Shown in pieces: positions 15,247-23,802 of a DNA stretch of 55,124 bases. The stretch is taken from IMG/VR virus record IMGVR_UViG_3300021957_000047, positions 1 through 55,124 of that record. One strand, written 5' to 3'. Every line of letters starts with the position of its first letter. Position 1 is the stretch's first letter. A program made the position numbers and the translations under genes. The notes under the pieces are model-generated. The model saw only the letters and a program-made list of their open reading frames with translations. It was not told the DNA's origin and ran no database searches. Origin of the DNA: a virus.

Positions 15247-18200
15247 TTAGTATTTTACGATCTTATTAGGCGTCTTGAAATCTTTCTTACGCATGATCGT
15301 TTTGTTTACTACTTCAAATTCATTCTTTGCTTTGTCGTAGTTGATGACTACAGGCAAGTTCAAGTCTGCTTGAATATCTTTTAGCACTGCTTCAGAGTCA
15401 CCTAGTTGTTTGATATCTTTCGCCTTGTTCTTAGCAACCTTCTTGAAGAAACGCTGTAACTCAGGAATAGAAATCTTAGGGTTGTTTCTATCATCGTTCA
15501 TACGATCAGCAAAGTGACGTGTAAATTCTACGTCTACGCCAAACTTGTCTAGCAGTCTATCAGCAAACTTTTCGAGGTCACTGATTTGCTTCTGTGATAC
15601 ATCTTCGTTGAATTGCTTGAAGCCTTCACGTTCACTGATTACAGATTCGAACATATCATCTAACTCAAGTTCTTCACGCTTGCCCGCATACTGTCTTAGT
15701 CTTCTCTCACGATCTGCTTCTCTACGCTTACGATCATCATCAGTCTGCTTTTGACCAATCTTCATCTTACGTATGTTACGCTCACGCTCAACGTTCTGCT
15801 TGTGTCTCAGATCCTCTTTCTGCTTATCAGTCATCTTAGACATTGGCTTAGGCACTGGTCCTTCGCTCTCTGATACGCTTTCACCAGGAGTATCTTTCTT
15901 GTAACGCTTAGTTAGTTTATCTGTGCCTCTATCGCCAGCACCACCCTCTTCAAAGACATACTCTTCGCCTAGCATTTTGTGTAGTACTTTACCGTCTACA
16001 TCTTTATACGTTCTAGCAATCTGTGCGGCATAGTATTCAGAACTATGTCTCATGCCAGTCTTCTTGGCTTTTGCCTCTTTCTTCTTGCGATCAATAACAC
16101 TCTTCAGTGTATTCAATGCATGGTCATACATCTTTTTGTTGACTGACACAGACTTGATTTTATTAGACATGTATCCTTCGAACATATCTTCAAACTCTTC
16201 GTCTAACTTTTCTTTCTTCTTCTTAGCAATCGCAATAGCGGCTTGCTGTGCTGGAGATACTGCTTCGTTCTTAGGCACACAGTTAGGTACTAGCTTGCCA
16301 CCTTTCTTTTTCATGCCACGCTTTTCGTGTGTATCCCAACATGGATCATCTTCAGTGATAATCTTTGTCTTCTTATATGACAGTGACCCATCTTTCTTCT
16401 TATCGATAGGTGACTCTACTTCTTCTTTCTTAGAACTGCCACGTACTTTAGCGGCAAGGTCTGCGTCTGCTTTACCCCATGTTCCAGATGATTTAGTAAC
16501 AAATGAATTTACACGTGCAAAACCCCATTGCTGTGGAGTAGTACCTGGTCTATGTCCAGTTCTCCATGCGGCAACGCCTCTGTTGTACACTTGACGTAAA
16601 ATGCCAAGTGGCATACCAGACTTCTCTGCTTTTGCTTTCAGACCTGCATCGCCCTTTGCTTCACTCAGTTCTACTGAATCAGCGATATCACTTGTCACTT
16701 CTTCGATGAATGCTAGTAATGCTTCATCAGTATCAAACTCTTCTTTCTGTAGATCACGAATCTGCCTACGTAAACCACGTGACTTTACTGCGTCTAGTTC
16801 TTTATCGTGTTCACGCTTCATGTTCTCACGTTCAGACTTGTGCTGTGATCTCAAACGCTCTTCTGCTTTGTTCTCATCAATAACTTTATTCTTGATCTCT
16901 GCTTTATCTGGTGTATCACCAGCTTCAGCATTCTTCTTTCTGAAAATCTTGAATCGACCATCAGTCTTCACACTGCCGTCTTTCTTCTGTGCAGAGTGAA
17001 ACTTAGATAATGGTATAAGTTCTTCACCATACATATCTTTGAATTTCTTTGTGTGCTTAGATGGCTTAGTCTCAGCAGTTGCGTCACCAGGTGCTGGCTT
17101 GTATGCCGCTGGATTATCATCGTCCATCTTTGTACCCTTCTTGAAGTGGGCATCACGCTTATCTTTTGTTGACTTAGATAGACCTTTGTAGTAGACAGCT
17201 GGCTGTGTGCCTTTCTTGTCTTTGATATCTGGGTCTTGACCTACAGTTGGCTCTTCGATGAATAGATCGAAATGCTCATCTAAGTTATACTCTTCGCTTA
17301 CCTTTTTGCCTTGTACTCTAGCAATATCAGCACGGCGAACTTTAGGTAGAAGTTTCTTAGCGATACGATCAATAACTGCTTTACGCTTTGCTACTTTCTG
17401 ATCGATCATCATCTTCTCGGCAGTAGAGAGTTCGCTATAACGCTTACCCTTATCTCCTGCAACTTTGCCACGAATGATTGCGATTGCCTTCTTACGTGCT
17501 TTCTTCTGTAATCTATCTTTGGTAGCAACTCGCTTCGACATTCTCTTACGGGCAGCGGCAATCTTAGACTTATACTTACGCATAGTCATGGCACGTTGTC
17601 TACGTTGTGCGAATGATAGAATTGCTTCGTCTAGTTCTAACTCTTCTGAAATCTTCATGCCACCACGTACCATGTCGTATACGTCTTTAGCGTTTGCTTT
17701 CAGTTTCTTAGGTAGACCTTTAGAAAATGACTCCATGTCACCATCTTTTGCCAATGCCCTCATTTTAGAGGCTGACATACCTGTCACATCATCGGCATCT
17801 GGGTCTCGGTCACCAGCAGAAACAACCTTGATACTATCAAAGCTGTAATCTTTTCCGTTATATTTGTTTAGTAGATCATCAAAAGTTTTTACACGATCTG
17901 AGCCAACTACAAGAACAATGTTCTTATACTTTTTCTGTAGTTCTTGTGCGGCTTGAATAATCGTCTTTGATCTAGACTTACGAACTATCTTGCCAAACGC
18001 TTTCGTTGCAAGCATGTATTTGTCATCGTAAGTAAGGGGATTCTTTTTTGCGTCTTGCGAATGCGTCAGAAATAGAATAGGATCTCCACCTTCTGAACGT
18101 GCGACTGAGTTGATTTTGTTGACTAGTTTTTCATGGCCAACAGTGATGGGATTCATACGACCCCAACCAATCACCGCTGTTTTCCCAGGAGCTTCTTCTA

Positions 18201-18357
18201 GCTTGGGCTTGAGTTCAATCGTATTTTTGACGAGAATTTCATCAGCATCCTCACCCTTCTTTGCCTTCTTTGGCTCGGGCTTCTTTTTCTTCGGTTGCTC
18301 TTTTTCAACTGATTTTTCGTTTTCGGCCTCTACAGCCTTATCTTCTTCTTTATCCAT
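15247..18357 (-). CDS. Giant virion polyprotein with nucleotidyltransferase domain
   Basis: A 1036-residue, very basic and charged protein. Residues 56-235 form a HxGH-superfamily nucleotidyltransferase domain (GRMNPITVGHEKL with T72-x-G-H75, and GMSASKMR at 193-200). Sites of the prohead-protease type flank it: KLEE/A (55/56) and ELDE/A (244/245). Further candidates are NLDE/H (361) and ELSE/A (566/567). A following block (MPLGILRQVYNRG...WGFARVNSFV, 582-620) is a recurrent phage domain, DUF5824-like, and PCWDTHEKRGMKKKGG (672-687) is another. The C-terminal 130 residues form a separate globular block. I infer a packaged polyprotein cut by gp21. Confidence 0.7.
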   Translation of the reverse strand: MDKEEDKAVEAENEKSVEKEQPKKKKPEPKKAKKGEDADEILVKNTIELKPKLEEAPGKTAVIGWGRMNPITVGHEKLVNKINSVARSEGGDPILFLTHSQDAKKNPLTYDDKYMLATKAFGKIVRKSRSKTIIQAAQELQKKYKNIVLVVGSDRVKTFDDLLNKYNGKDYSFDSIKVVSAGDRDPDADDVTGMSASKMRALAKDGDMESFSKGLPKKLKANAKDVYDMVRGGMKISEELELDEAILSFAQRRQRAMTMRKYKSKIAAARKRMSKRVATKDRLQKKARKKAIAIIRGKVAGDKGKRYSELSTAEKMMIDQKVAKRKAVIDRIAKKLLPKVRRADIARVQGKKVSEEYNLDEHFDLFIEEPTVGQDPDIKDKKGTQPAVYYKGLSKSTKDKRDAHFKKGTKMDDDNPAAYKPAPGDATAETKPSKHTKKFKDMYGEELIPLSKFHSAQKKDGSVKTDGRFKIFRKKNAEAGDTPDKAEIKNKVIDENKAEERLRSQHKSERENMKREHDKELDAVKSRGLRRQIRDLQKEEFDTDEALLAFIEEVTSDIADSVELSEAKGDAGLKAKAEKSGMPLGILRQVYNRGVAAWRTGHRPGTTPQQWGFARVNSFVTKSSGTWGKADADLAAKVRGSSKKEEVESPIDKKKDGSLSYKKTKIITEDDPCWDTHEKRGMKKKGGKLVPNCVPKNEAVSPAQQAAIAIAKKKKEKLDEEFEDMFEGYMSNKIKSVSVNKKMYDHALNTLKSVIDRKKKEAKAKKTGMRHSSEYYAAQIARTYKDVDGKVLHKMLGEEYVFEEGGAGDRGTDKLTKRYKKDTPGESVSESEGPVPKPMSKMTDKQKEDLRHKQNVERERNIRKMKIGQKQTDDDRKRREADRERRLRQYAGKREELELDDMFESVISEREGFKQFNEDVSQKQISDLEKFADRLLDKFGVDVEFTRHFADRMNDDRNNPKISIPELQRFFKKVAKNKAKDIKQLGDSEAVLKDIQADLNLPVVINYDKAKNEFEVVNKTIMRKKDFKTPNKIVKY

Positions 18358-18405
18358 TTTATCCTCTTGGTAGGTTTTCCGTAGACTTACTACAAGTATG
18401 TGTTG

Positions 18406-18413
18406 TATTTATA
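18406..18413 (-). promoter_or_regulatory. Late promoter for the giant polyprotein
   Basis: Exact TATAAATA on the minus strand, 49 bases before the ATG at 18357. Confidence 0.7.
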
Positions 18414-18415
18414 GA

Positions 18416-19117
18416 TTAGTTATCTTCATCGAATAGCGCCTCAAAGTCGCTGTTGATGATAAATGATCTCAGAAATGTAAAGTTCTGTAGATCGGCATCC
18501 CCATCCCATATTGTCGATTCTCTTATCCAGCCCATAGCAGATATTGGATCACAGATGCTAATAGGTACCTTTGATACTAACTCTGGATAGTTTCTCATAA
18601 AATATCTATTGTCAACAGCTTCTTCTGCGCCTTTCTCATATAACTCTTTGAGTAGCATATGAGCGGTTACATATGTGATAGCATACGCATGGGCTCCTCC
18701 ATGCATTCCAATTGGTATAAGTCGAACAGATGGTCCTGCTCTTTCGTGATCATATGCAGTGATGTTTGGATACTTATAGCCTAAACAGACTATTTCATTA
18801 TCTGGTATATCTATTTCTAGTTTGTGTAACATGACTGCATCGTGTTCTAATATAATAGCACACTCTTTATTCTCTGCTATTCTTTGCCACACTAAGGCGT
18901 GTGTTGCAGAGGCACATGCGGCTTTATCATCCATTTCAGCACGAATGATTATACCTTCTTTTACGTGCGCCCATGCTTGTACTAAATCTAAGTCTTGCAA
19001 TCCTTGTATAATTTGATACTCAATACCTAAGTCGTTACAACTCTTCACTGCGTGTGCGGCATATTCAATTGAAAGAGGATCATTGATTACAATAATATAT
19101 GCTTTCTCGGGTTTCAT
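18416..19117 (-). CDS. Glycosyltransferase family 25-like protein
   Basis: 233 residues from the ATG at 19117 (GAGG 7 bases upstream). It opens with a beta-strand (KAYIIVIND) and has CAIILEHDAVM (about 86-96), matching the acidic metal motif region of GT25 LPS-type galactosyltransferases, then GGAHAYAIT (about 139). Donor and acceptor are unknown. It may modify virion proteins, phage DNA or host surface sugars. It is co-transcribed with a methyltransferase-glycosyltransferase fusion. Confidence 0.6.
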   Translation of the reverse strand: MKPEKAYIIVINDPLSIEYAAHAVKSCNDLGIEYQIIQGLQDLDLVQAWAHVKEGIIIRAEMDDKAACASATHALVWQRIAENKECAIILEHDAVMLHKLEIDIPDNEIVCLGYKYPNITAYDHERAGPSVRLIPIGMHGGAHAYAITYVTAHMLLKELYEKGAEEAVDNRYFMRNYPELVSKVPISICDPISAMGWIRESTIWDGDADLQNFTFLRSFIINSDFEALFDEDN

Positions 19118-19125
19118 TTTACACC

Positions 19126-20262
19126 TCAATATCTAGATGGCTTCACTCTCTTGTAAGGTAGTCTTGTGTCTGGATCAGTTGATAGATTCACGACCTCACA
19201 GTTATGCTCTTGAGCAACGTCTTCAAGTCTTCGATAGATATTAGTGAGATAGTTAGGATCACCGTCTCCATACATCTTAGCCATTCTATCTGGATCTGGT
19301 ATACCGTTCTGTTTGATATCATTACCCACACCATAGATAGAAGTAGCTCCGTCATTAGTAGGCGTGTAGTTCATATCACAGCCTAGGAAAGCAATAACAC
19401 TGGGTGCTAGTTCTGACAATGCCCAATATCCTGCATTCAGAGTAATAGAGAAACCACACGCTTTCTGACCGCCATACTTGTTCAGTGCAGGACCATATGC
19501 TTTCACAATTGTTTGATGCTCTTTAGCTACTGCTTGCTCACCTTCAAAATCTGGTGGTCTGACCCAGTAGTCCCAATCACAAACTCTATATCCATTGTTG
19601 ATAGCAACGACAGTCCAACCTTCTTGCTTATATGGATAATCGTTGATCTGCTTAGATGATAATCCGCTTGCTACTAGTAACACTTTACTTTGTTTGATTT
19701 GACCAGTGCGTCTGAAAAACAATCCTCTGCTACGTACAAAGTCACGTTTCATGGTAGATGCTTGACGAATTTGATGTGTACTAGCTTCGTCAAACTCAAA
19801 GCCATACTTACCGAATACTTTGATCCAGTAGTCTTCTTCTTTTAGATTTACGTGATGTGTACCGTTAGTACCAGGAGGTGCGTATGTAATGAATGCATAC
19901 TTACACTTAGCGAATGATTGCATGTAGTTATCGATATACTTTTCTTCTACATGCTCTACAAATTCTGTTGACCAAGCTAGGTCATAGTCTTTCTCTGTGT
20001 ACGTTGTTTCTGCAAAGTCACAGGGAATAATATTGATATCTGGATTTTCTGGAATGACCCGAACATCACCATCAATACCTTCTGCATCAATACCAACTTC
20101 TTTTGCAACCCTAATGTTACCACCAGGACCACATCCTATATCTAGCATTGTGCCTATTTTGAATTTTTGTTTGATTAGTTCTAGCGAACCTTTATCGGTA
20201 TGTGATACCCAATTATGTCCGCCTAGATGTTTTTTATATACTGTAGGATCACCGTATGCCAT
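19126..20262 (-). CDS. SAM methyltransferase fused to sialyltransferase/DUF115-like domain
   Basis: 378 residues, two domains. Residues 1-170 are a class I methyltransferase (MLDIGCGPGGNIRVAK at about 39-54; DLAWSTEFVEHVEE at about 93-106). Residues about 195-378 form a Rossmann-like domain (KVLLVASGLSSKQI, VVAINNGYRVCDWDYW, later FLGCDMNYTP) resembling DUF115 or GT42-type transferases that use nucleotide sugars. The pair may build and methylate a sugar. The fold of the second half is inferred from pattern only. Confidence 0.55.
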   Translation of the reverse strand: MAYGDPTVYKKHLGGHNWVSHTDKGSLELIKQKFKIGTMLDIGCGPGGNIRVAKEVGIDAEGIDGDVRVIPENPDINIIPCDFAETTYTEKDYDLAWSTEFVEHVEEKYIDNYMQSFAKCKYAFITYAPPGTNGTHHVNLKEEDYWIKVFGKYGFEFDEASTHQIRQASTMKRDFVRSRGLFFRRTGQIKQSKVLLVASGLSSKQINDYPYKQEGWTVVAINNGYRVCDWDYWVRPPDFEGEQAVAKEHQTIVKAYGPALNKYGGQKACGFSITLNAGYWALSELAPSVIAFLGCDMNYTPTNDGATSIYGVGNDIKQNGIPDPDRMAKMYGDGDPNYLTNIYRRLEDVAQEHNCEVVNLSTDPDTRLPYKRVKPSRY

Positions 20263-20295
20263 TTTCTATCCTCATCAATTGTTATAATAAATAAA

Positions 20296-20315
20296 AAAGG
20301 AGCCGAAGCCCCTTT
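20296..20315 (-). terminator. Intrinsic terminator with UUCG loop
   Basis: On the minus strand an 8-bp stem (one G-U pair) with TTCG loop followed by T6. It ends transcription from the DUF1127 genes before the methyltransferase-glycosyltransferase gene. Confidence 0.8.
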
Positions 20316-20338
20316 CAAGTCCTCAAGTGTATTTAGTG

Positions 20339-20524
20339 TTACCTATTTTGTAACTTCGTAATCTCTAACATACACTGTTTCGATTCCTCGTGGTAACCCT
20401 GCCTTGCGAGTTCCGCCGCTGCCCGTGAGTACCCCACTATCTGCGAATAACGATCTACTGATGACCAGAATCCCGACAACGGTGAAAATACATAGTTTGC
20501 TACTAAAGCTGTCATTAGACCCAC
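20339..20524 (-). CDS. Small DUF1127-associated protein
   Basis: A 61-residue protein with a hydrophobic N terminus and a helical segment, YSRAAAELARQGYHEESK (about residues 32-49). I recall similar RAAAELA segments in small proteins of alphaproteobacteria that accompany DUF1127 proteins. It overlaps the DUF1127 gene by 10 bases. Function unknown; the likely ancestor is host-derived. Confidence 0.55.
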   Translation of the reverse strand: MGLMTALVANYVFSPLSGFWSSVDRYSQIVGYSRAAAELARQGYHEESKQCMLEITKLQNR

Positions 20525-20757
20525 CCCCGTAAATTTGGATTATCTGATCTATCTGGAGAATATGCGCCGATTGATACTGAGTGGATTAGTCCTCTGTGCA
20601 AACCGATGTCTGCTAGTTCTTTGTCTGTAAGTTTTGATAGTTGATTATATGTTTCTCTATAAGTCTTGCGGTCTTCGAAGTATCTCACCACTTTATAGAT
20701 GTAAGCTGATAAGAATGAGAAGTCTAGAAATCGTACTGCGGCTAATACGTGTGCCAT
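20515..20757 (-). CDS. DUF1127-type small protein
   Basis: An 80-residue protein. The core (YNQLSKLTDKELADIGLHRG, residues about 38-57) matches the DUF1127 pattern of LSxLxDxELxDIGxxR. In alphaproteobacteria such proteins are small, Arg-rich regulators tied to small RNAs, phosphate and stress responses. A late promoter box lies 54 bases upstream. This is a host-type gene carried by a phage and is the best hint at an alphaproteobacterial host. Confidence 0.7.
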   Translation of the reverse strand: MAHVLAAVRFLDFSFLSAYIYKVVRYFEDRKTYRETYNQLSKLTDKELADIGLHRGLIHSVSIGAYSPDRSDNPNLRGWV

Positions 20758-20810
20758 TATGAAACCTTTCGTATGTGATAAATGTATTATGTCAATCTTG
20801 TTGACGCAAA

Positions 20811-20818
20811 TATTTATA
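20811..20818 (-). promoter_or_regulatory. Late promoter for DUF1127 pair
   Basis: Exact TATAAATA on the minus strand, 54 bases before the ATG at 20757. An inverted repeat GTCAA-N5-TTGAC follows within 15 bases. Confidence 0.6.
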
Positions 20819-20901
20819 CAAGAAAAGTTGATTTTTACTCTAAATTACGATGACATTTCCGAATACCCGTAATGCTGGTATTGCATCTGTGACAACCTGA
20901 C

Positions 20902-22131
20902 TTACTTCTGCCAGCCTTTGATTATTTCTGGAGAAAAGTTAGCATTACTAAACTGTAGTCTGTCTACTAGTTTGACTGCATTTTTACCCATACGATCAAT
21001 AGCGACAAAGCCTTCTTGCTCTGTTACTTTGAATCCATCTGCGGTCTTTAGAAACGTACCGATGCTCTTAGTCTTATCTAGTTTACGTATTAGCATAAGC
21101 TTGGCTTCAACGATTAGATTATAGAGTTCGAACAATGCCACAATCTGAGACTTAGGTACGTTAGCGAAGTACGACAGAATGTCTTTGCGCTTCTCTACTC
21201 TACCAGCTTTACTCTTCGCAGTCTTTAGCTTGTCGATCTCTTTTTGGTAGTAGTCATGAATATAGTCCATGAGTTCTGTGACAAACCTATTAGGGTTTTT
21301 GATTTGCTCACCCTGTCTTACTTTAGAGTTGATGAATGTCTTCACTCTCAACAATCTATCGGGATGATTCGTAATACCGTCAAACGTACCACGCTTGATA
21401 GTATTGAATTTCTTACCAGCGGCAGATAATACCTTAGTGATATCTGCGGTCTCTTTCTTGGTCATGCTTGCATTACCAGAGACATCTTTATACACTGCGT
21501 CTACTGACCAGACTTGTTTGCTTTCTTTGAGTTTGCTCGCAATCTCTTCTCCAAAACTTGCTGACATTTCCTCAAAGCTATTTCCTCTGTAAGTAGTGTG
21601 CCATACCACACCGATGCTGGATCGCATGATTCTCTTAGCAAGGTCGCTTTTCGTTGGTATCGCATAAACAATGGTGTTAGGATGGAAAGTAATATACGAT
21701 GTTCCATCAATAGTTTCTTTTCTAATATCTTCTTTCGCATATAGGAAATCACCTTGGACAACTCCTTCAATTCCTAGAGATGGAAAGTGCTCCAACGCTA
21801 GTTTCAATTTTGTATTCAAATCACCAGATGTGTCTGCATCTATGTCTGCATCACTCTTATACACTTTGGGATTCTTGTTGAAGATACCTTTCTTGGCAAC
21901 AAAAAACTTGCCGTCAGAGGGATCTTTACCTGCAAAGATAGCGGGAGCTCCGTCCCATTTGACAGTTAGATTGACTGGTGCCTTTGCATCACCTGCCATC
22001 ATGTCACGCAATGAACGTAAGTAGTTTATACTTTGTCTTGCGCCAGTTACACCAGCATTGAGGACATTATCCTCTAAATGCTCCATGTGTACATTCTTTT
22101 CTTCAGTAAGATAGTTCGTTAGTCTCATCAT
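20902..22131 (-). CDS. Packaged KxDG nucleotidyltransferase (DUF6267-like, ligase-like)
   Basis: 409 residues. The N terminus (M)MRLTNYLTE/E looks like a capsid-targeting leader. KWDGAPAIFAG (K58, D60, G61) fits motif I of covalent nucleotidyltransferases (DNA/RNA ligases and capping enzymes), followed by FFVAKKGIF, GIEGVVQGDFLY and a possible motif V LRVKTF. I recall such proteins as DUF6267. It overlaps the upstream nuclease-like gene as ATGA. The ligase activity is inferred; a role in sealing or capping nucleic acid after injection is speculative. Confidence 0.6.
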   Translation of the reverse strand: MMRLTNYLTEEKNVHMEHLEDNVLNAGVTGARQSINYLRSLRDMMAGDAKAPVNLTVKWDGAPAIFAGKDPSDGKFFVAKKGIFNKNPKVYKSDADIDADTSGDLNTKLKLALEHFPSLGIEGVVQGDFLYAKEDIRKETIDGTSYITFHPNTIVYAIPTKSDLAKRIMRSSIGVVWHTTYRGNSFEEMSASFGEEIASKLKESKQVWSVDAVYKDVSGNASMTKKETADITKVLSAAGKKFNTIKRGTFDGITNHPDRLLRVKTFINSKVRQGEQIKNPNRFVTELMDYIHDYYQKEIDKLKTAKSKAGRVEKRKDILSYFANVPKSQIVALFELYNLIVEAKLMLIRKLDKTKSIGTFLKTADGFKVTEQEGFVAIDRMGKNAVKLVDRLQFSNANFSPEIIKGWQK

Positions 22132-23204
22132 AGCTTTATCTTCAATCCTACACGTGTTGATCCACCCGATGCGCCACCGTATGTAGCAAGCACAAATGAT
22201 TTGAATACTGGAAGTTCTGGCATTTTCAGTACGTTGCCAGCATCACCGCCACCTACGTAGTATATCTCAAACTTATCGCCAGAACGATTGTGTACTACAA
22301 AGTAGTCATCACCACCTTCACCGAAGTGATCGATAATAACACTACGCATCTTCGATAAGATTGTTCTATCGGTGATGGCAAACTCAGCGGGTAACTTACC
22401 AGACTTCACTACGCCTGTATCACCTGCTAGTCCTATTGTAGAATTGCGAGAGTTGAAGTAGTCGATCAATCCAATAAACGTTGGAGGCAACTTCATCTTT
22501 CTCATCTCAGCATCTACTTTCTTGCCATCGACTCTCAGAGTGGTTCTGTATACATCTGCAATCTCTTCAATTATCTCTGGCTTACGACCACCACGCTTGA
22601 CTGATTTGTCAAAGAACGTAATCGGTGCTGTACGATTACTTGTACCTTTGATCTCAAACTGAGTAGTCTTCTTGTCAATAGTCATTACTAGATCGGGAAT
22701 AGTTGACCCTGGTCTAGCTGTCTTGAATTCTGTCTCTACTTCGATACCATTCTTGAACGCATGGTCTTTCACATATAGTGCAACCATATCTTGCGTTTTA
22801 GATCCAGCGCCTACACGTCCTTGTGCGCCCCCACCTGGCTTCACTATTGCACTAATAGCAACATAGCCATCTGGTCGCTGATCAAATCCTTTGAGTGAAA
22901 CTGGTGCGAGAGTTGTACGTCTCGTAATGCCAAACTCTGTTGATCTATGTAATGTAGCAGGAATGGTAAAGTGTACTGTTTCGCCCTTCTTCAATTGCTT
23001 TACAACAGTACCGTCTTCTGAATACAAAGGTGCAGGCTTCTCCATAGGAAAGCCCTCTTTGAATTTGTAATCGGTCAGAACCTCTGGCGCATAGGTCGTT
23101 CTTTCACCAGCACCAGTAAAATCTCTGTTCTTACCTACATCTGACGGAAAGTTTTTAGGACTGAATGTCGCCACTTCTGCTAGGTATCCTCTAAAAGTCT
23201 TCAT
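22128..23204 (-). CDS. Packaged PD-(D/E)XK nuclease-like protein
   Basis: 358 residues from the ATG at 23204. The first 11 residues, MKTFRGYLAEV, resemble the T4 internal-protein leader with a cut after E10. The core has IPDLVMTIDKKTTQFEIKGT, giving D171, E184 and K186, the PD-(D/E)XK triad. A Gly-rich loop (KPGGGAQGRVGAG, 122-134) precedes it. The start choice rests on the leader; the upstream ATG at 23219 is possible. It is the first gene after a late promoter and is coupled to the ligase-like gene. Confidence 0.6.
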   Translation of the reverse strand: MKTFRGYLAEVATFSPKNFPSDVGKNRDFTGAGERTTYAPEVLTDYKFKEGFPMEKPAPLYSEDGTVVKQLKKGETVHFTIPATLHRSTEFGITRRTTLAPVSLKGFDQRPDGYVAISAIVKPGGGAQGRVGAGSKTQDMVALYVKDHAFKNGIEVETEFKTARPGSTIPDLVMTIDKKTTQFEIKGTSNRTAPITFFDKSVKRGGRKPEIIEEIADVYRTTLRVDGKKVDAEMRKMKLPPTFIGLIDYFNSRNSTIGLAGDTGVVKSGKLPAEFAITDRTILSKMRSVIIDHFGEGGDDYFVVHNRSGDKFEIYYVGGGDAGNVLKMPELPVFKSFVLATYGGASGGSTRVGLKIKL

Positions 23205-23239
23205 ATCTCTTCTATTCATTTCTGTTGACTAGACAGTGT

Positions 23240-23247
23240 TATTTATA
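23240..23247 (-). promoter_or_regulatory. Late promoter for the packaged nuclease/ligase pair
   Basis: Exact TATAAATA, 36 bases before the ATG at 23204, immediately after a terminator. Confidence 0.75.
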
Positions 23248-23252
23248 ATAAA

Positions 23253-23278
23253 GGGAGACAGCGTTGCCACTATCTCCC
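23253..23278 (-). terminator. Intrinsic terminator ending the early small-gene run
   Basis: On the minus strand a GGGAGA/TCTCCC stem, extended by two pairs past a mismatch, closes a short loop and is followed by TTTATTAT. Confidence 0.65.
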
Positions 23279-23307
23279 CACCCCTCTACTATCAGTTCCT
23301 TCTGATC

Positions 23308-23799
23308 TTAGGCTGCCTTGAGATACGACTCAAGTTGCTTATAAGGGATAACACTGTTGTCTTCCATGACAAACTGAGATGTGTAGTTATCCCTATCATT
23401 CTCAGGAAGAACAGTCCAAGTCTCAATCTTAGTTTTGATCTCAGACCTCATATAACCAAACTCACCATTCTCAGTTGTTTTGGTCGCAACGAACCCATCA
23501 TCTTGAGCAGTGAGATAGATTGGCGCTTCCCACTCCTGAATATGGTCCTCAAGTTTGAAGTCACACTCATCAATAACTTCCATGCCAAGGATATACTCCT
23601 GAGCCATATCGTTAGAGTATTCGATGTGTGCCTCTAGATTGCTCCAGAATGTAGACGCCTGAGCCTGCTCAACCGTAGCATCAACGATGTACGTATCACC
23701 GCCCTTGTACTTCCAGTACGCATCTGTACCAGTACCGAGGGAACCATCTTCGTTCCAAGCGTAGTTTTCCATAAACTGAGTCTGAATAACAATCTTCAT
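23308..23799 (-). CDS. Conserved acidic phage protein, unknown function
   Basis: A 163-residue acidic protein starting with a beta-strand (MKIVIQTQFMENYAW), rich in Glu, Asp and Trp. No catalytic motif is visible. GGAG lies 8 bases before its ATG. It is last in the early run before a terminator. Confidence 0.7.
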   Translation of the reverse strand: MKIVIQTQFMENYAWNEDGSLGTGTDAYWKYKGGDTYIVDATVEQAQASTFWSNLEAHIEYSNDMAQEYILGMEVIDECDFKLEDHIQEWEAPIYLTAQDDGFVATKTTENGEFGYMRSEIKTKIETWTVLPENDRDNYTSQFVMEDNSVIPYKQLESYLKAA

Positions 23800-23802
23800 A
23801 AT

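Noticed and set aside
16052-16594. 180-residue plus-strand open frame, and similar frames at 12220-12648 and 17465-17848
   Set aside because: All are complements of the charged polyprotein genes. Composition is hydrophobic and Ser-rich with no family resemblance.
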